From NCBI GenBank assembly GCA_002425245.1, contig DILW01000115.1, positions 471 to 13,944 of the forward strand: a stretch of DNA of 13,474 bases, given 5' to 3'. Made by a program: the position numbers and the translations under genes. The notes beneath the pieces were generated by a model. It was given only the letters and a program-made list of their open reading frames with translations, searched no databases and was not told the DNA's origin. The DNA comes from Betaproteobacteria bacterium UBA5582. GTDB taxonomy: Bacteria > Pseudomonadota > Gammaproteobacteria > Burkholderiales > Rhodocyclaceae. This document shows, in pieces, positions 6,857-13,474 of the stretch (the first letter of the stretch is position 1; each line of letters begins with the position of its first letter).

Positions 6857-9022
6857 ATGTCGTCTGAAGCCACTGACCTGCGCTTCAAGCGGCAGATCGT
6901 GCTGCCGGTGGGGCTCGTCCTGCTCGGCTTGCTGCTGGCTTTCGCCTTCGGTTTTCAGGCCCACCTCGCCAGGCAAGAGCGCGAGCGCAGCCTGCGCACC
7001 GCCAACCAGGCCGGACAAGCCTGGCAGCGCCTGCAACAGGAGGCATTGCAGCACCTGAGCTGGTTCGCCGGTGAAGCAGCGGCCAACCCCGCCCTGCGTT
7101 CGGCGATGCAAAGCGGCAACCGCGACCAGTTGTTCGAACTCAGCCGCGACCGGCTCACCGCACTGAAGCAGCATTTCGGCATCAGCCACTGGTATTTCAT
7201 CCGTCCGGACGGCCAGGTGCTGCTGCGCGTCCACGCGCCCAAGCGTAGCGGCGACAGCATCGACCGGCAGACATTTACCGACGCGATGCGGACCGGCCAG
7301 GCGACTGGCGGCGTCGAACTCGGCCCACTGGGCACCTACGCCCTGCGCCATGTACTACCCTGGCGGGTCGATGGCAAGTTGATCGGCTACATTGAGCTGG
7401 CGCAGGAAATCGAGAGTTTCGCGGGAAGCATCGCCGAAAACCTCAACGCGGATATCGTTACCGCCGTAGACAAGACCGCCACCAGCGAGGCAGCCTTCGC
7501 CGCTGGCAAGCTGGAGCTGGGATTCAGCGGTTTCTGGAACGACCATCAGCGGATTGCCATCCAGCAGGCCGGTCGCCGCCCCCTGCCCCCCGGCGTCGCC
7601 GACTACTGGAACGCCCACCCAGGCGGCGACCCTGGTCAGGTATTCACCTCTGCCAACGAACGCGGCGAATGGTCGATCAGCTTGCTGCCTCTCCCCGATT
7701 ATGAAGGCCGGCCGGTGGCCTCGATGGCCGTGATCCGGGAAGTCGGCAGCGAACGCAGCGCCGGCCGCCGCCAGCTGGCCGGCAGCCTGTTCCTCGCCGG
7801 CCTGCTGGCGACCCTGCTCCTGCTGGCCCTGGCCAGCCGCACCCGAATGATCGAGAAGCGCCTGTTGCTGGCGCACCGCTCGCTGGCCGAAAACGAACAA
7901 CGTTTCCAGGACATCTTTTCGATCAGCGCCGACTGGTGGTTCTGGGAAACCGACGCTGAACAACGCTTCACCTTCATGACCGAGAACCTGCGCGGTCTGC
8001 TCGGTGTCGAGGTCAGCCAGATGATCGGCAAGTCGCGCCGCGACCTTCTGGCCCAGGCCGGCGACGATCCCGAGATGCAGGCACGGATCGACGCGCATTT
8101 CGCCGACCTGGAGGCACACCGGCCTTTCCACCGCTTCGTGTATCGGGCGATCCTGCCCAATGGCCGGCAGGCCTGGCTGTCGGTCAGCGGCGTACCGGTT
8201 TTCGACCGCGGCGGCAAATTCGTCGGCTACCGTGGAGCGGCAGCGAACATCAGCCAGCAGCACGAACAGGAACTGGCCCGGGAGCGGGCGCTGGCAGCCG
8301 AGCATCTGGCCAGGGAGGAAGCGGCGGCGGCCAGCCGGGCAAAAAGCGAGTTCCTCGCCGGCATGAGCCATGAGCTGCGCACGCCAATGAACGGCATCAT
8401 CGGCATGTGCGAACTGCTGCTCGATACCCCGCTCGACGAAGACCAGCGCCAGTTCGCCCAAATCGCCCGCGAAAGCGCGGGGGACTTGCTTGGCGTGATC
8501 AACGACATCCTCGATCACGCCCAGATCGAGGCCGGCAGGCTGCCCATCGAAAACCTCGACTTTGCGCTTGAAGAGACCATCGAGCAGGCCTGCCAGACGC
8601 ACGAGGCGGCGGCCCGGGACAAACATCTGGCCTTCCAGCGCATGCTGGCGCCGGGGCTGCCGGCAGTCTTCCGCGGCGATCCGGCGCGACTGCGCCAGGT
8701 CCTCGACAACCTGATCGGCAACGCCATCAAATTCACCAGCGCGGGCAGCGTCGAACTGAGCGTCGCCCCCATTGCCGGCGACAGAATCCGCTTCACCGTC
8801 AGCGACACCGGCATCGGCATCGACACGGAACAGTCGGCCCACCTGTTCGAGCCCTTCCGCCAGGGCGACGGCTCGATGACCCGGCGCTTCGGCGGCACCG
8901 GGCTGGGCCTGGCCATTTCCCGGCGCCTGGTTGAGCTGATGGGCGGTGAAATCGGGGTGGATAGCCAGCCCGGCCAGGGCTCGCGCTTCTGGTTCACCCT
9001 GCCGCAGGCCGGCAGCGCCTGA
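6857..9022 (+). CDS. Membrane sensor histidine kinase (Cache-like sensor, PAS, HisKA, HATPase_c)
   Basis: A 721-residue sensor kinase. Helix 1 (about 14-33) and helix 2 (about 309-328) flank a periplasmic region of about 275 residues whose HWYFIRPDGQVLLRVH and following GDSIDRQTF resemble double-Cache sensor domains (dCache_3 type). A PAS domain follows at about 345-465 and a short coiled linker at 466-495. HisKA has the phospho-acceptor H505 in MSHELRTP. HATPase_c has an N-box (N617, N622), the G1 box SDTGIGI (649-655), FEPFRQ and the G2 box FGGTGLGL (678-685). There is no receiver domain and no response-regulator gene nearby, so its partner is encoded elsewhere. The ligand is unknown. The ATG at 6857 has only a weak upstream AGGA. 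Its stop codon abuts the hoxW stop on the other strand with no base between them. Confidence 0.93.
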   Translation: MSSEATDLRFKRQIVLPVGLVLLGLLLAFAFGFQAHLARQERERSLRTANQAGQAWQRLQQEALQHLSWFAGEAAANPALRSAMQSGNRDQLFELSRDRLTALKQHFGISHWYFIRPDGQVLLRVHAPKRSGDSIDRQTFTDAMRTGQATGGVELGPLGTYALRHVLPWRVDGKLIGYIELAQEIESFAGSIAENLNADIVTAVDKTATSEAAFAAGKLELGFSGFWNDHQRIAIQQAGRRPLPPGVADYWNAHPGGDPGQVFTSANERGEWSISLLPLPDYEGRPVASMAVIREVGSERSAGRRQLAGSLFLAGLLATLLLLALASRTRMIEKRLLLAHRSLAENEQRFQDIFSISADWWFWETDAEQRFTFMTENLRGLLGVEVSQMIGKSRRDLLAQAGDDPEMQARIDAHFADLEAHRPFHRFVYRAILPNGRQAWLSVSGVPVFDRGGKFVGYRGAAANISQQHEQELARERALAAEHLAREEAAAASRAKSEFLAGMSHELRTPMNGIIGMCELLLDTPLDEDQRQFAQIARESAGDLLGVINDILDHAQIEAGRLPIENLDFALEETIEQACQTHEAAARDKHLAFQRMLAPGLPAVFRGDPARLRQVLDNLIGNAIKFTSAGSVELSVAPIAGDRIRFTVSDTGIGIDTEQSAHLFEPFRQGDGSMTRRFGGTGLGLAISRRLVELMGGEIGVDSQPGQGSRFWFTLPQAGSA

Positions 9023-9032
9023 CTAGGCGCTG
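9013..9032. terminator. Perfect hairpin spanning the abutting stop codons of the kinase and hoxW
   Basis: CAGCGCCT (9013-9020), loop GACT, AGGCGCTG (9025-9032): an 8-bp perfect GC-rich stem with a 4-base loop, symmetric about the gene junction. The kinase stop TGA (9020-9022) and the hoxW stop TAG (minus strand, 9025-9023) both lie in it; both proteins end in Ser-Ala encoded by AGCGCC. It could act as a two-way terminator or pause site for the converging transcripts. There is no T-run on either side, so an intrinsic terminator is not proven. Confidence 0.5.
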
Positions 9033-9514
9033 AGCTGCCGATCCCAGCTGGCGCGGTCCGGCTCGCGGAACAACTGCTGCAGGCAGCGCCAGGCCAGTTC
9101 GATATTGGCCTGCGCCGCCGGGCCGGGCGGCTGGCCCAACTCGAAGGCCTCACCGCGCACGCACAGCACGTAAGAAGGCGGCGGCTCCTGCTGCATGGTC
9201 CGGCGATAGACTTCGAGCACCGCTTCCGGCGGCAGTTCGTGGCTGCTGTGGGCGATCCCCGGCTTCGGCTCGATCCGGGTGAAACGGAATGGTGCCGGCG
9301 TGCCCTCGCCGGCGTCGATGAACAACGCCAACTCGCGCCCGACCAGGTCGAGCGCGTGTTCGATGTTGAGCTGAAAATCCTCGATCAACTCGAACTGCCC
9401 GGCCATCGGCGTATCCCTGAGCCAGGCCGCCAGCCGCTCGTGGAGGATGGGCCCGATCGCGTCGTCGCCGCGGCTGGGATTACCGACGGCGAGGATGACG
9501 ATCGGTGCGCTCAT
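9023..9514 (-). CDS. hoxW: NiFe-hydrogenase large-subunit maturation protease HoxW
   Basis: A 163-residue endopeptidase of the HybD/HyaD/HoxW family, which removes the C-terminal tail of the hydrogenase large subunit after nickel insertion. The N-terminal VGNPSRGDDAIGP holds the first metal-ligand acidic residue (D17 or D18), FIDAGEG the second (D67) and SSHELPPE the histidine (H92), all as in the family. Its target is almost certainly HoxH: its ATG overlaps the hoxH stop by four bases (ATGA), and it is the last gene of the hox operon. An open frame reaches 40 codons further upstream inside hoxH, but that sequence is unlike the family. The gene ends back-to-back with the sensor kinase. I saw no truncation or missing key residue. 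Confidence 0.92.
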   Translation of the reverse strand: MSAPIVILAVGNPSRGDDAIGPILHERLAAWLRDTPMAGQFELIEDFQLNIEHALDLVGRELALFIDAGEGTPAPFRFTRIEPKPGIAHSSHELPPEAVLEVYRRTMQQEPPPSYVLCVRGEAFELGQPPGPAAQANIELAWRCLQQLFREPDRASWDRQLSA

Positions 9515-10974
9515 GCCTTGCTCAGCGACGAAGCGAGTTGGCCGTCGGCGTCGATCACCTCGACGGTCAGCGGCATCTTGCCCAGCGCATGCGTCGCGCA
9601 GGACAGGCAGGGATCGTAGGCGCGGATCGCGCATTCGATGTGGTTGAGCAGACCCTCGGTGACTTCGCGGCCGTCAAGGTACTGGCGGGCGACAGTGCGG
9701 ATCGCCTCGTTCATCGCCTGGTTGTTGTTGGTCGTCGACACGATCAGGTTGCAGTAGGTGACCTGATCGTCCTCGTTGACGCGGTAGTGGTGGAAGAGCG
9801 TGCCACGCGGCGCCTCAATCACGCCAACCGCCTCGAAGCGACGTTCGCCGCGGTCGGCCATGAGGTCGGTGCCGAGGATGTCGGGGTCGTTGAGCAGATC
9901 GCGGATCATCTCGGCGGCGTGCAGGATCTCGACCAGGCGGGCCCAGTGGTAGAACAGCGTGCCATGCACCGGCTTGCCGTTGCCGAGTGCCATCATCTTC
10001 TGCCGTTCGATCTCGGCCAGCGGTGTCGCCAGGTAGGTGGCGGCCTGGACGCGGGCGAGCGGGCCGACCTTGTACCAGCCCTTGTCGGCGCCGAGGCTCT
10101 TGATGTGCGGGAACTTCATGTAGCTCCACGGCTTGATTTCTTCCTGCAGCACCTGCTGGTAATCGGCGTAATCGACCTGATCGAAGATCGTCTGGCCCAG
10201 CGGATCGACCGCGCGCAGGGCACCGTGGTAGAAGTCGAGGGCGCCGTCGGGACGCATCAGGCCCATCATGTTGCCGGCCGATTCGCCAAAGACGTTGTAG
10301 AAGCCGGGATTGGTCTCGTGCAGGCGGCGCACCATGTCGATGGCGCCCTGCGTCCAGCCGATCATCTGCTCGATGTCGCGCGCCATCTCGTCGCGCTCGG
10401 CGACGGTCAGGGCCTTGTTCACGCCGCCAGGAATGGCGCCGGTGCCATGCACGCGTTTGCCGGCGACATGGCGGATCACTTCCTGTCCGTACTTGCGCAG
10501 CAGTACGCCCTGCTTGGCGATTTCCGGGAAATCGAGGGCGACGCCGACGATGTTGCGGCGGGTGAAATCGCTATCGAAGCCGAGCAGCAGGTCGGGCGAG
10601 GCCAGGTGATAGAAGTGCACTGCGTGCGACTGCACCATCTGGCCGTAGTGCATCAGCCGGCGCAGCTTCTCGGCGGTCGGCGTGAGCGGGCCGTAGCCGG
10701 CGATCTGATCCATCGCCTTGACCGCGGCGAGTTGGTGGCTGACCGGGCAGATCCCGCACAGGCGCTGCACGGTGACCGGCACTTCCCAGTACGGGCGGCC
10801 TTCGATGAAGACTTCGAAGCCGCGGAACTCGACGATGTGCAGGCGGACCTGATGAATCTTGTTGTCCTGGTCGAGCAGCAGGGTGACCTTGCCGTGGCCT
10901 TCGACCCGGGTGACGGGATCGATCGCAACCCGGCGCAGGGTTTCGGGGTGGGCGGCGGTTTCCAATTGGGACAT
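9511..10974 (-). CDS. hoxH: NAD-linked bidirectional NiFe hydrogenase, large subunit HoxH
   Basis: A 487-residue catalytic subunit carrying the Ni-Fe(CN)2CO site where H2 is split or formed. The N-terminal nickel motif is RLCGICPVSH (71-80; C73, C76) and the C-terminal one DPCLSCATH (454-462; C456, C459). The 25 residues after H462, starting ALGKMPL, are the extension expected to be cut off by the protease HoxW. Sequence style and operon partners place it in group 3d, the soluble HoxFUYH enzymes of Cupriavidus and cyanobacteria, which couple H2 to NAD+/NADH in the cytoplasm. GGAG lies 7 bases before the ATG, which begins 12 bases after the hoxY stop. Its own stop overlaps the hoxW start (ATGA). 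All active-site cysteines are present, so an active enzyme is expected. Confidence 0.96.
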   Translation of the reverse strand: MSQLETAAHPETLRRVAIDPVTRVEGHGKVTLLLDQDNKIHQVRLHIVEFRGFEVFIEGRPYWEVPVTVQRLCGICPVSHQLAAVKAMDQIAGYGPLTPTAEKLRRLMHYGQMVQSHAVHFYHLASPDLLLGFDSDFTRRNIVGVALDFPEIAKQGVLLRKYGQEVIRHVAGKRVHGTGAIPGGVNKALTVAERDEMARDIEQMIGWTQGAIDMVRRLHETNPGFYNVFGESAGNMMGLMRPDGALDFYHGALRAVDPLGQTIFDQVDYADYQQVLQEEIKPWSYMKFPHIKSLGADKGWYKVGPLARVQAATYLATPLAEIERQKMMALGNGKPVHGTLFYHWARLVEILHAAEMIRDLLNDPDILGTDLMADRGERRFEAVGVIEAPRGTLFHHYRVNEDDQVTYCNLIVSTTNNNQAMNEAIRTVARQYLDGREVTEGLLNHIECAIRAYDPCLSCATHALGKMPLTVEVIDADGQLASSLSKA

Positions 10975-10986
10975 TTGGTGCTCCGT

Positions 10987-11541
10987 TCAGTCGAATTTGA
11001 GCAACGGGTGCTCGATGCGCGGCGTGCGGCCGGTCAGCAGGTCGGTGAGGAATTTCCAGATGGTGTCGGCGGAAGGCGGACAGCCGGGCAGGAAGTAGTC
11101 GACGCGGACCACTTCGTTGACCGGATAGACCTTGTCGAGCAGCAACGGCAGTTCCGGATCGTCGGGAATCGCCGTCGCCGAGCCGTCCGGCGTGCGGTAA
11201 ACCTGGCTCAGGCACTTGCCAACGTCGAGGTGGTTGCGTTGCGCCGGCAGGCCGCCATTGACCGCGCAGGCGCCGAAGGCGACCAGGATCTTGGCATTGG
11301 CGCGCAGCTCGCGCAGGACATGGACGTTCTCGGCGTTGCAGACGCCGCCTTCGACCAGGGCCAGATCGCAATGCTGGCTGCAGTGCTTGATGTCGGTGAT
11401 CGGCGAGCGGTCGAATTCGACCAGCGCGGCGAGTTCGAGCAGGCGTTCGTCGATGTCGAGGAAGGACATGTGGCAGCCGAAACAGCCGGACAGTGAGGTG
11501 GTGGTGATGCGCAGCTTGCGCGGGTTCATCGGTGCATTCAT
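10987..11541 (-). CDS. hoxY: NAD-linked NiFe hydrogenase, small subunit HoxY
   Basis: A 184-residue electron-transfer subunit paired with HoxH. The ligands of the proximal 4Fe-4S cluster are visible: SGCFGCHMSFLDID (C20, C23), FGACAVNGG (C92) and FLPGCPPSAD (C154). Like other group 3d small subunits it has only this cluster and no Tat signal, so it stays in the cytoplasm. The start is the ATG at 11541, one base after the hoxU stop, with GAGGAG about 8 bases upstream; a second in-frame ATG four codons later is possible. The same frame is open for another 126 codons upstream, but that is an arginine/serine-rich shadow of hoxU. It lies between hoxU and hoxH in the operon and is likely translationally coupled. 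Confidence 0.95.
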   Translation of the reverse strand: MNAPMNPRKLRITTTSLSGCFGCHMSFLDIDERLLELAALVEFDRSPITDIKHCSQHCDLALVEGGVCNAENVHVLRELRANAKILVAFGACAVNGGLPAQRNHLDVGKCLSQVYRTPDGSATAIPDDPELPLLLDKVYPVNEVVRVDYFLPGCPPSADTIWKFLTDLLTGRTPRIEHPLLKFD

Positions 11542-11542
11542 T

Positions 11543-12304
11543 TCAGCGCTCCTCGGTGGCCGCGACCGGCACGATCGGGATGTGACGCGTGGCCAGGTAA
11601 TCGACCTGGCGGCTGATCGGCTGCTCGTCGAACTGGCGTTCGCCGATCGGCACCGCGTAGCCGACCCGCTTGACCATGATCGCGCCGACCGGGCAGACAT
11701 GGACGGCGGCATCGTCGATGCTGAGCGCACTGTCGCCGAGCCGGCCGCTCGGCGAATTGACGACGATGTGCGAGTCGACGCCGCGCCCGGCAAGGGCGAA
11801 CACGTTCTTGCCGTCGATGTCGCGGCTGGCGCGCACGCACAGCTCGCACATGATGCAGCGGTTGAGGTCGAGCCAGACGTCGGGATGGGTGGTATCGATC
11901 GGCCGCACCGGGTAGGCATGGCGGAAGTGCGGCGCGAGCATTTCCAGGTCGTAGGCGAGCGCCTGCAACTGGCAGTTGCCGCTCTTCTCGCAGCCCGGGC
12001 AGAAGTGGTTGCCTTCGACGAAAAGCATCTGCAGCAGCACGCGGCGGCGGTCGTTCAAGGTCGGCGAGTTGTTCTCGACCTCGATGCCGGGCATCGCCAT
12101 CTGCGTGCAGGCCGAGCCGTTGCGTCCGTTGACGATCACCGTGCACAGCTTGCAGCTGCCGTGCGGCTTCAGCTCCGGGTGATGGCACAGGTGCGGGATA
12201 TAGACGCCGGCAGCGAGCGCCGCCTGCAGGATGGTCTGGCCAGGCGTGAAGGGAATGCGCTGGCCATCGATGGAAAAGCTGTTGGCGTTGCTGGTTTCGC
12301 TCAT
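11543..12304 (-). CDS. hoxU: NAD-linked hydrogenase diaphorase iron-sulfur subunit HoxU
   Basis: A 253-residue homologue of the N-terminus of complex I subunit NuoG. It links the NADH-oxidising HoxF to the hydrogenase module HoxYH by a chain of clusters. Visible ligands are: a 2Fe-2S set C40, C51, C54 and C66 (HLCHHPE, GSCKLC, ACTQMAM); a His/Cys 4Fe-4S set H100, C102, C105 and C111 (GNHFCPGCEKSGNC); and a ferredoxin-like 4Fe-4S set C150, C153, C156 and C204 (RCIMCELC, VCPVGAI). Only one ferredoxin-like cluster is evident, as in the short HoxU form. The ATG at 12304 overlaps the hoxF stop by four bases (ATGA), with GGGAG 4 bases upstream. The family is certain; the exact cluster ligands are inferred from the pattern. 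Confidence 0.95.
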   Translation of the reverse strand: MSETSNANSFSIDGQRIPFTPGQTILQAALAAGVYIPHLCHHPELKPHGSCKLCTVIVNGRNGSACTQMAMPGIEVENNSPTLNDRRRVLLQMLFVEGNHFCPGCEKSGNCQLQALAYDLEMLAPHFRHAYPVRPIDTTHPDVWLDLNRCIMCELCVRASRDIDGKNVFALAGRGVDSHIVVNSPSGRLGDSALSIDDAAVHVCPVGAIMVKRVGYAVPIGERQFDEQPISRQVDYLATRHIPIVPVAATEER

Positions 12305-13474
12305 GCTTCTTCTCCCAGGTGGGCGGCGGCATCGTCGCGGCCGGCCAGTTCGCGGGCGCGGGACAGGGCGGCGTCGAGGTCGAAGGCCGGCACGAAGTCG
12401 GTTTCGGCCAACCGCCGTTCGTAGGCGGGACGGAATTTCTGCACGGTGTCGGCAACCGCGTTGCCGGCGGTCTGGCCGAGGCCGCAGTGGCTGCCCGGTT
12501 TCAATACCTGCTGCAGGCGCAGCAGCTCGTTCATTTCATACTGCGTGCCGCGACCCTCGGCGATCTTGTCCATGATCTCCTTCATCAACACCGTGCCAAC
12601 CCGGCACGGCGTGCAGAAGCCACAGGATTCATGGGCGAAGAAATGGGCGAAGTTGCGCGCCACCTCGAACAGGTCGCGCTGCTTGCCGAAGATCATGAAG
12701 GAACCGGCGGTCGGCACATCCTCGAAGGCGATGCGCCGGCCGAACTCGCGTTCCGACAGGCAGACGCCGGAGGCACCGCTGACCTGGACGGCAATCGCCT
12801 CCTGGGCACCGCAGTCTTCCAGTACCTGGGCGATGCGCACGCCGAAGGCGTATTCGTAGAGCCCGGGCCGCGCGCAGTCGCCGGCCACCGACAGGATCTT
12901 GGTGCCGGTCGATTGCTTGGTGCCGATCGCTTCGTACCAGGCACCGCCGTTGATGGCGATTTCGGTGACCTTGCACAGGGTCTCGACGTTGTTGACCACG
13001 GTCGGCTTGCCCATGTAGCCCGAAGTCACCGGGAAGGGCGGACGCACGCGCGGGCGGCCGGCCTTGCCTTCGAGCGATTCGATCAGCGCCGTTTCCTCGC
13101 CGCAAATGTAGGCACCGGCACCGAGATGGATCTCGATGTCGAAGTCGAAACCGGCCACGCCGCCGATGTCGCGGCCGAGCAGGCCGGCGGCACGCATGCC
13201 GGCGAGGTAGGCTTCGAGCGGCTGCAGCAGGTAGAGGTATTCGCCGCGCAGGTAGAGGAAGCCGTGGCTGGCGCCGACCGTGTAGGCGGCAATGACCATG
13301 CCCTCGAACACGCGGCCGGCGTAGGACTGGAGCAGGACACGGTCCTTGAAGGTGCCGGGCTCGCCCTCGTCGGCGTTGCAGACGATGTAGCGCGGCGTCG
13401 CCGGGGCGTTGCGACAGGCCTCCCACTTGACCGCGGTGGTGAAGCCGGCGCCGCCGCGGCCGCGCAGGTTGGAC
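12301..13474 (-). CDS. hoxF: NAD-linked hydrogenase diaphorase subunit HoxF, 5' end cut by window edge
   Basis: The last 390 residues of the NAD(H)- and FMN-binding subunit, homologous to complex I NuoF. In visible numbering, GRGGAGF (5-11) starts the NADH/FMN-binding glycine-rich region, CNADEGEPGTFKDR (32-45) follows, and GAGAYICGEETALIESLEGK (118-137) is the FMN/NAD motif. The 4Fe-4S ligands are ESCGFCTPC (C284, C287, C290) and SHCGLGQ (C330). HoxF proteins are normally about 600 residues, so roughly 200 N-terminal residues, including any NuoE-like 2Fe-2S domain, lie beyond the right edge. The apparent start at 13311 is a GTG codon inside the gene and not a true start. The stop overlaps the hoxU ATG. 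It could in isolation be NuoF or a formate dehydrogenase subunit, but the hoxUYHW neighbours settle it. Confidence 0.94.
   Translation of the reverse strand, partial: SNLRGRGGAGFTTAVKWEACRNAPATPRYIVCNADEGEPGTFKDRVLLQSYAGRVFEGMVIAAYTVGASHGFLYLRGEYLYLLQPLEAYLAGMRAAGLLGRDIGGVAGFDFDIEIHLGAGAYICGEETALIESLEGKAGRPRVRPPFPVTSGYMGKPTVVNNVETLCKVTEIAINGGAWYEAIGTKQSTGTKILSVAGDCARPGLYEYAFGVRIAQVLEDCGAQEAIAVQVSGASGVCLSEREFGRRIAFEDVPTAGSFMIFGKQRDLFEVARNFAHFFAHESCGFCTPCRVGTVLMKEIMDKIAEGRGTQYEMNELLRLQQVLKPGSHCGLGQTAGNAVADTVQKFRPAYERRLAETDFVPAFDLDAALSRARELAGRDDAAAHLGEEA

Noticed and set aside
7355..8842. A 495-codon open frame on the minus strand opposite the sensor kinase
   Set aside because: It mirrors the codon pattern of the kinase, whose HisKA and HATPase_c motifs are certain. 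It has no motif of its own.
9505..11496. A 663-codon open frame on the plus strand opposite hoxH and hoxY
   Set aside because: It lies antisense to two genes with intact active-site motifs. Long antisense frames are expected in GC-rich DNA, and the translation has no recognisable domain and an unnatural Val/Asp/Gln/Arg-rich composition.
11542..11919. N-terminal extension of HoxY by 126 residues
   Set aside because: The extra stretch is Ser/Arg/Ala-rich, overlaps hoxU in another frame and is absent from the family. The ATG at 11541 has a good ribosome site.

Overview
This window looks like chromosome from a GC-rich, denitrifying or facultative betaproteobacterium. The best guess is the Rhodocyclales (Dechloromonas, Propionivibrio or 'Candidatus Accumulibacter' type), because a class I PHA synthase, a hemerythrin/DUF2249 pair with an FNR-type operator and a bidirectional NiFe hydrogenase occur together. 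This placement is inferred from gene content and protein style, not from a marker gene. No rRNA, tRNA, CRISPR array, insertion sequence or origin was recognised, and no stretch over about 120 bases lacks a gene.

Layout. (1) 1-914, minus: a AAA-like ATPase cut by the left edge, with an inverted repeat over its start. (2) 973-2961, minus: a tight three-gene operon of hemerythrin (2527-2961), DUF2249 protein (2303-2527) and an NnrS/heme-copper-oxidase-I-like membrane protein (973-2295). Its promoter region carries a perfect FNR/Dnr-type site (3019-3032). (3) 3082-6275, minus: a beta-CASP metallo-hydrolase (4863-6275) followed by class I PHA synthase phaC (3082-4830), with a hairpin after phaC. 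(4) 6359-9022, plus: a universal stress protein and a membrane sensor histidine kinase with Cache-like and PAS domains. (5) 9023-13474, minus: the hox operon in the order hoxF (cut by the right edge), hoxU, hoxY, hoxH, hoxW, with overlapping or nearly abutting genes. The kinase and hoxW meet stop-to-stop with no base between them, inside a perfect hairpin.

How the genes fit together. The shared theme is redox and low-oxygen physiology. HoxFUYH is a cytoplasmic NAD(H)-linked hydrogenase that can dispose of or recover reducing power as H2, and HoxW matures its large subunit. PhaC stores carbon and reducing equivalents as polyhydroxyalkanoate. The hemerythrin-DUF2249-NnrS-like operon appears to respond to oxygen limitation or NO through an FNR/Dnr-family regulator. 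The Usp and sensor-kinase genes add stress and ligand sensing. A direct regulatory link between these blocks is inference. The FNR-type site was the only site of this kind I noticed.

The strongest leads are the FNR-type site with its well-spaced -10 element, the poorly characterised membrane protein of that operon, and the palindrome at the kinase/hoxW junction.
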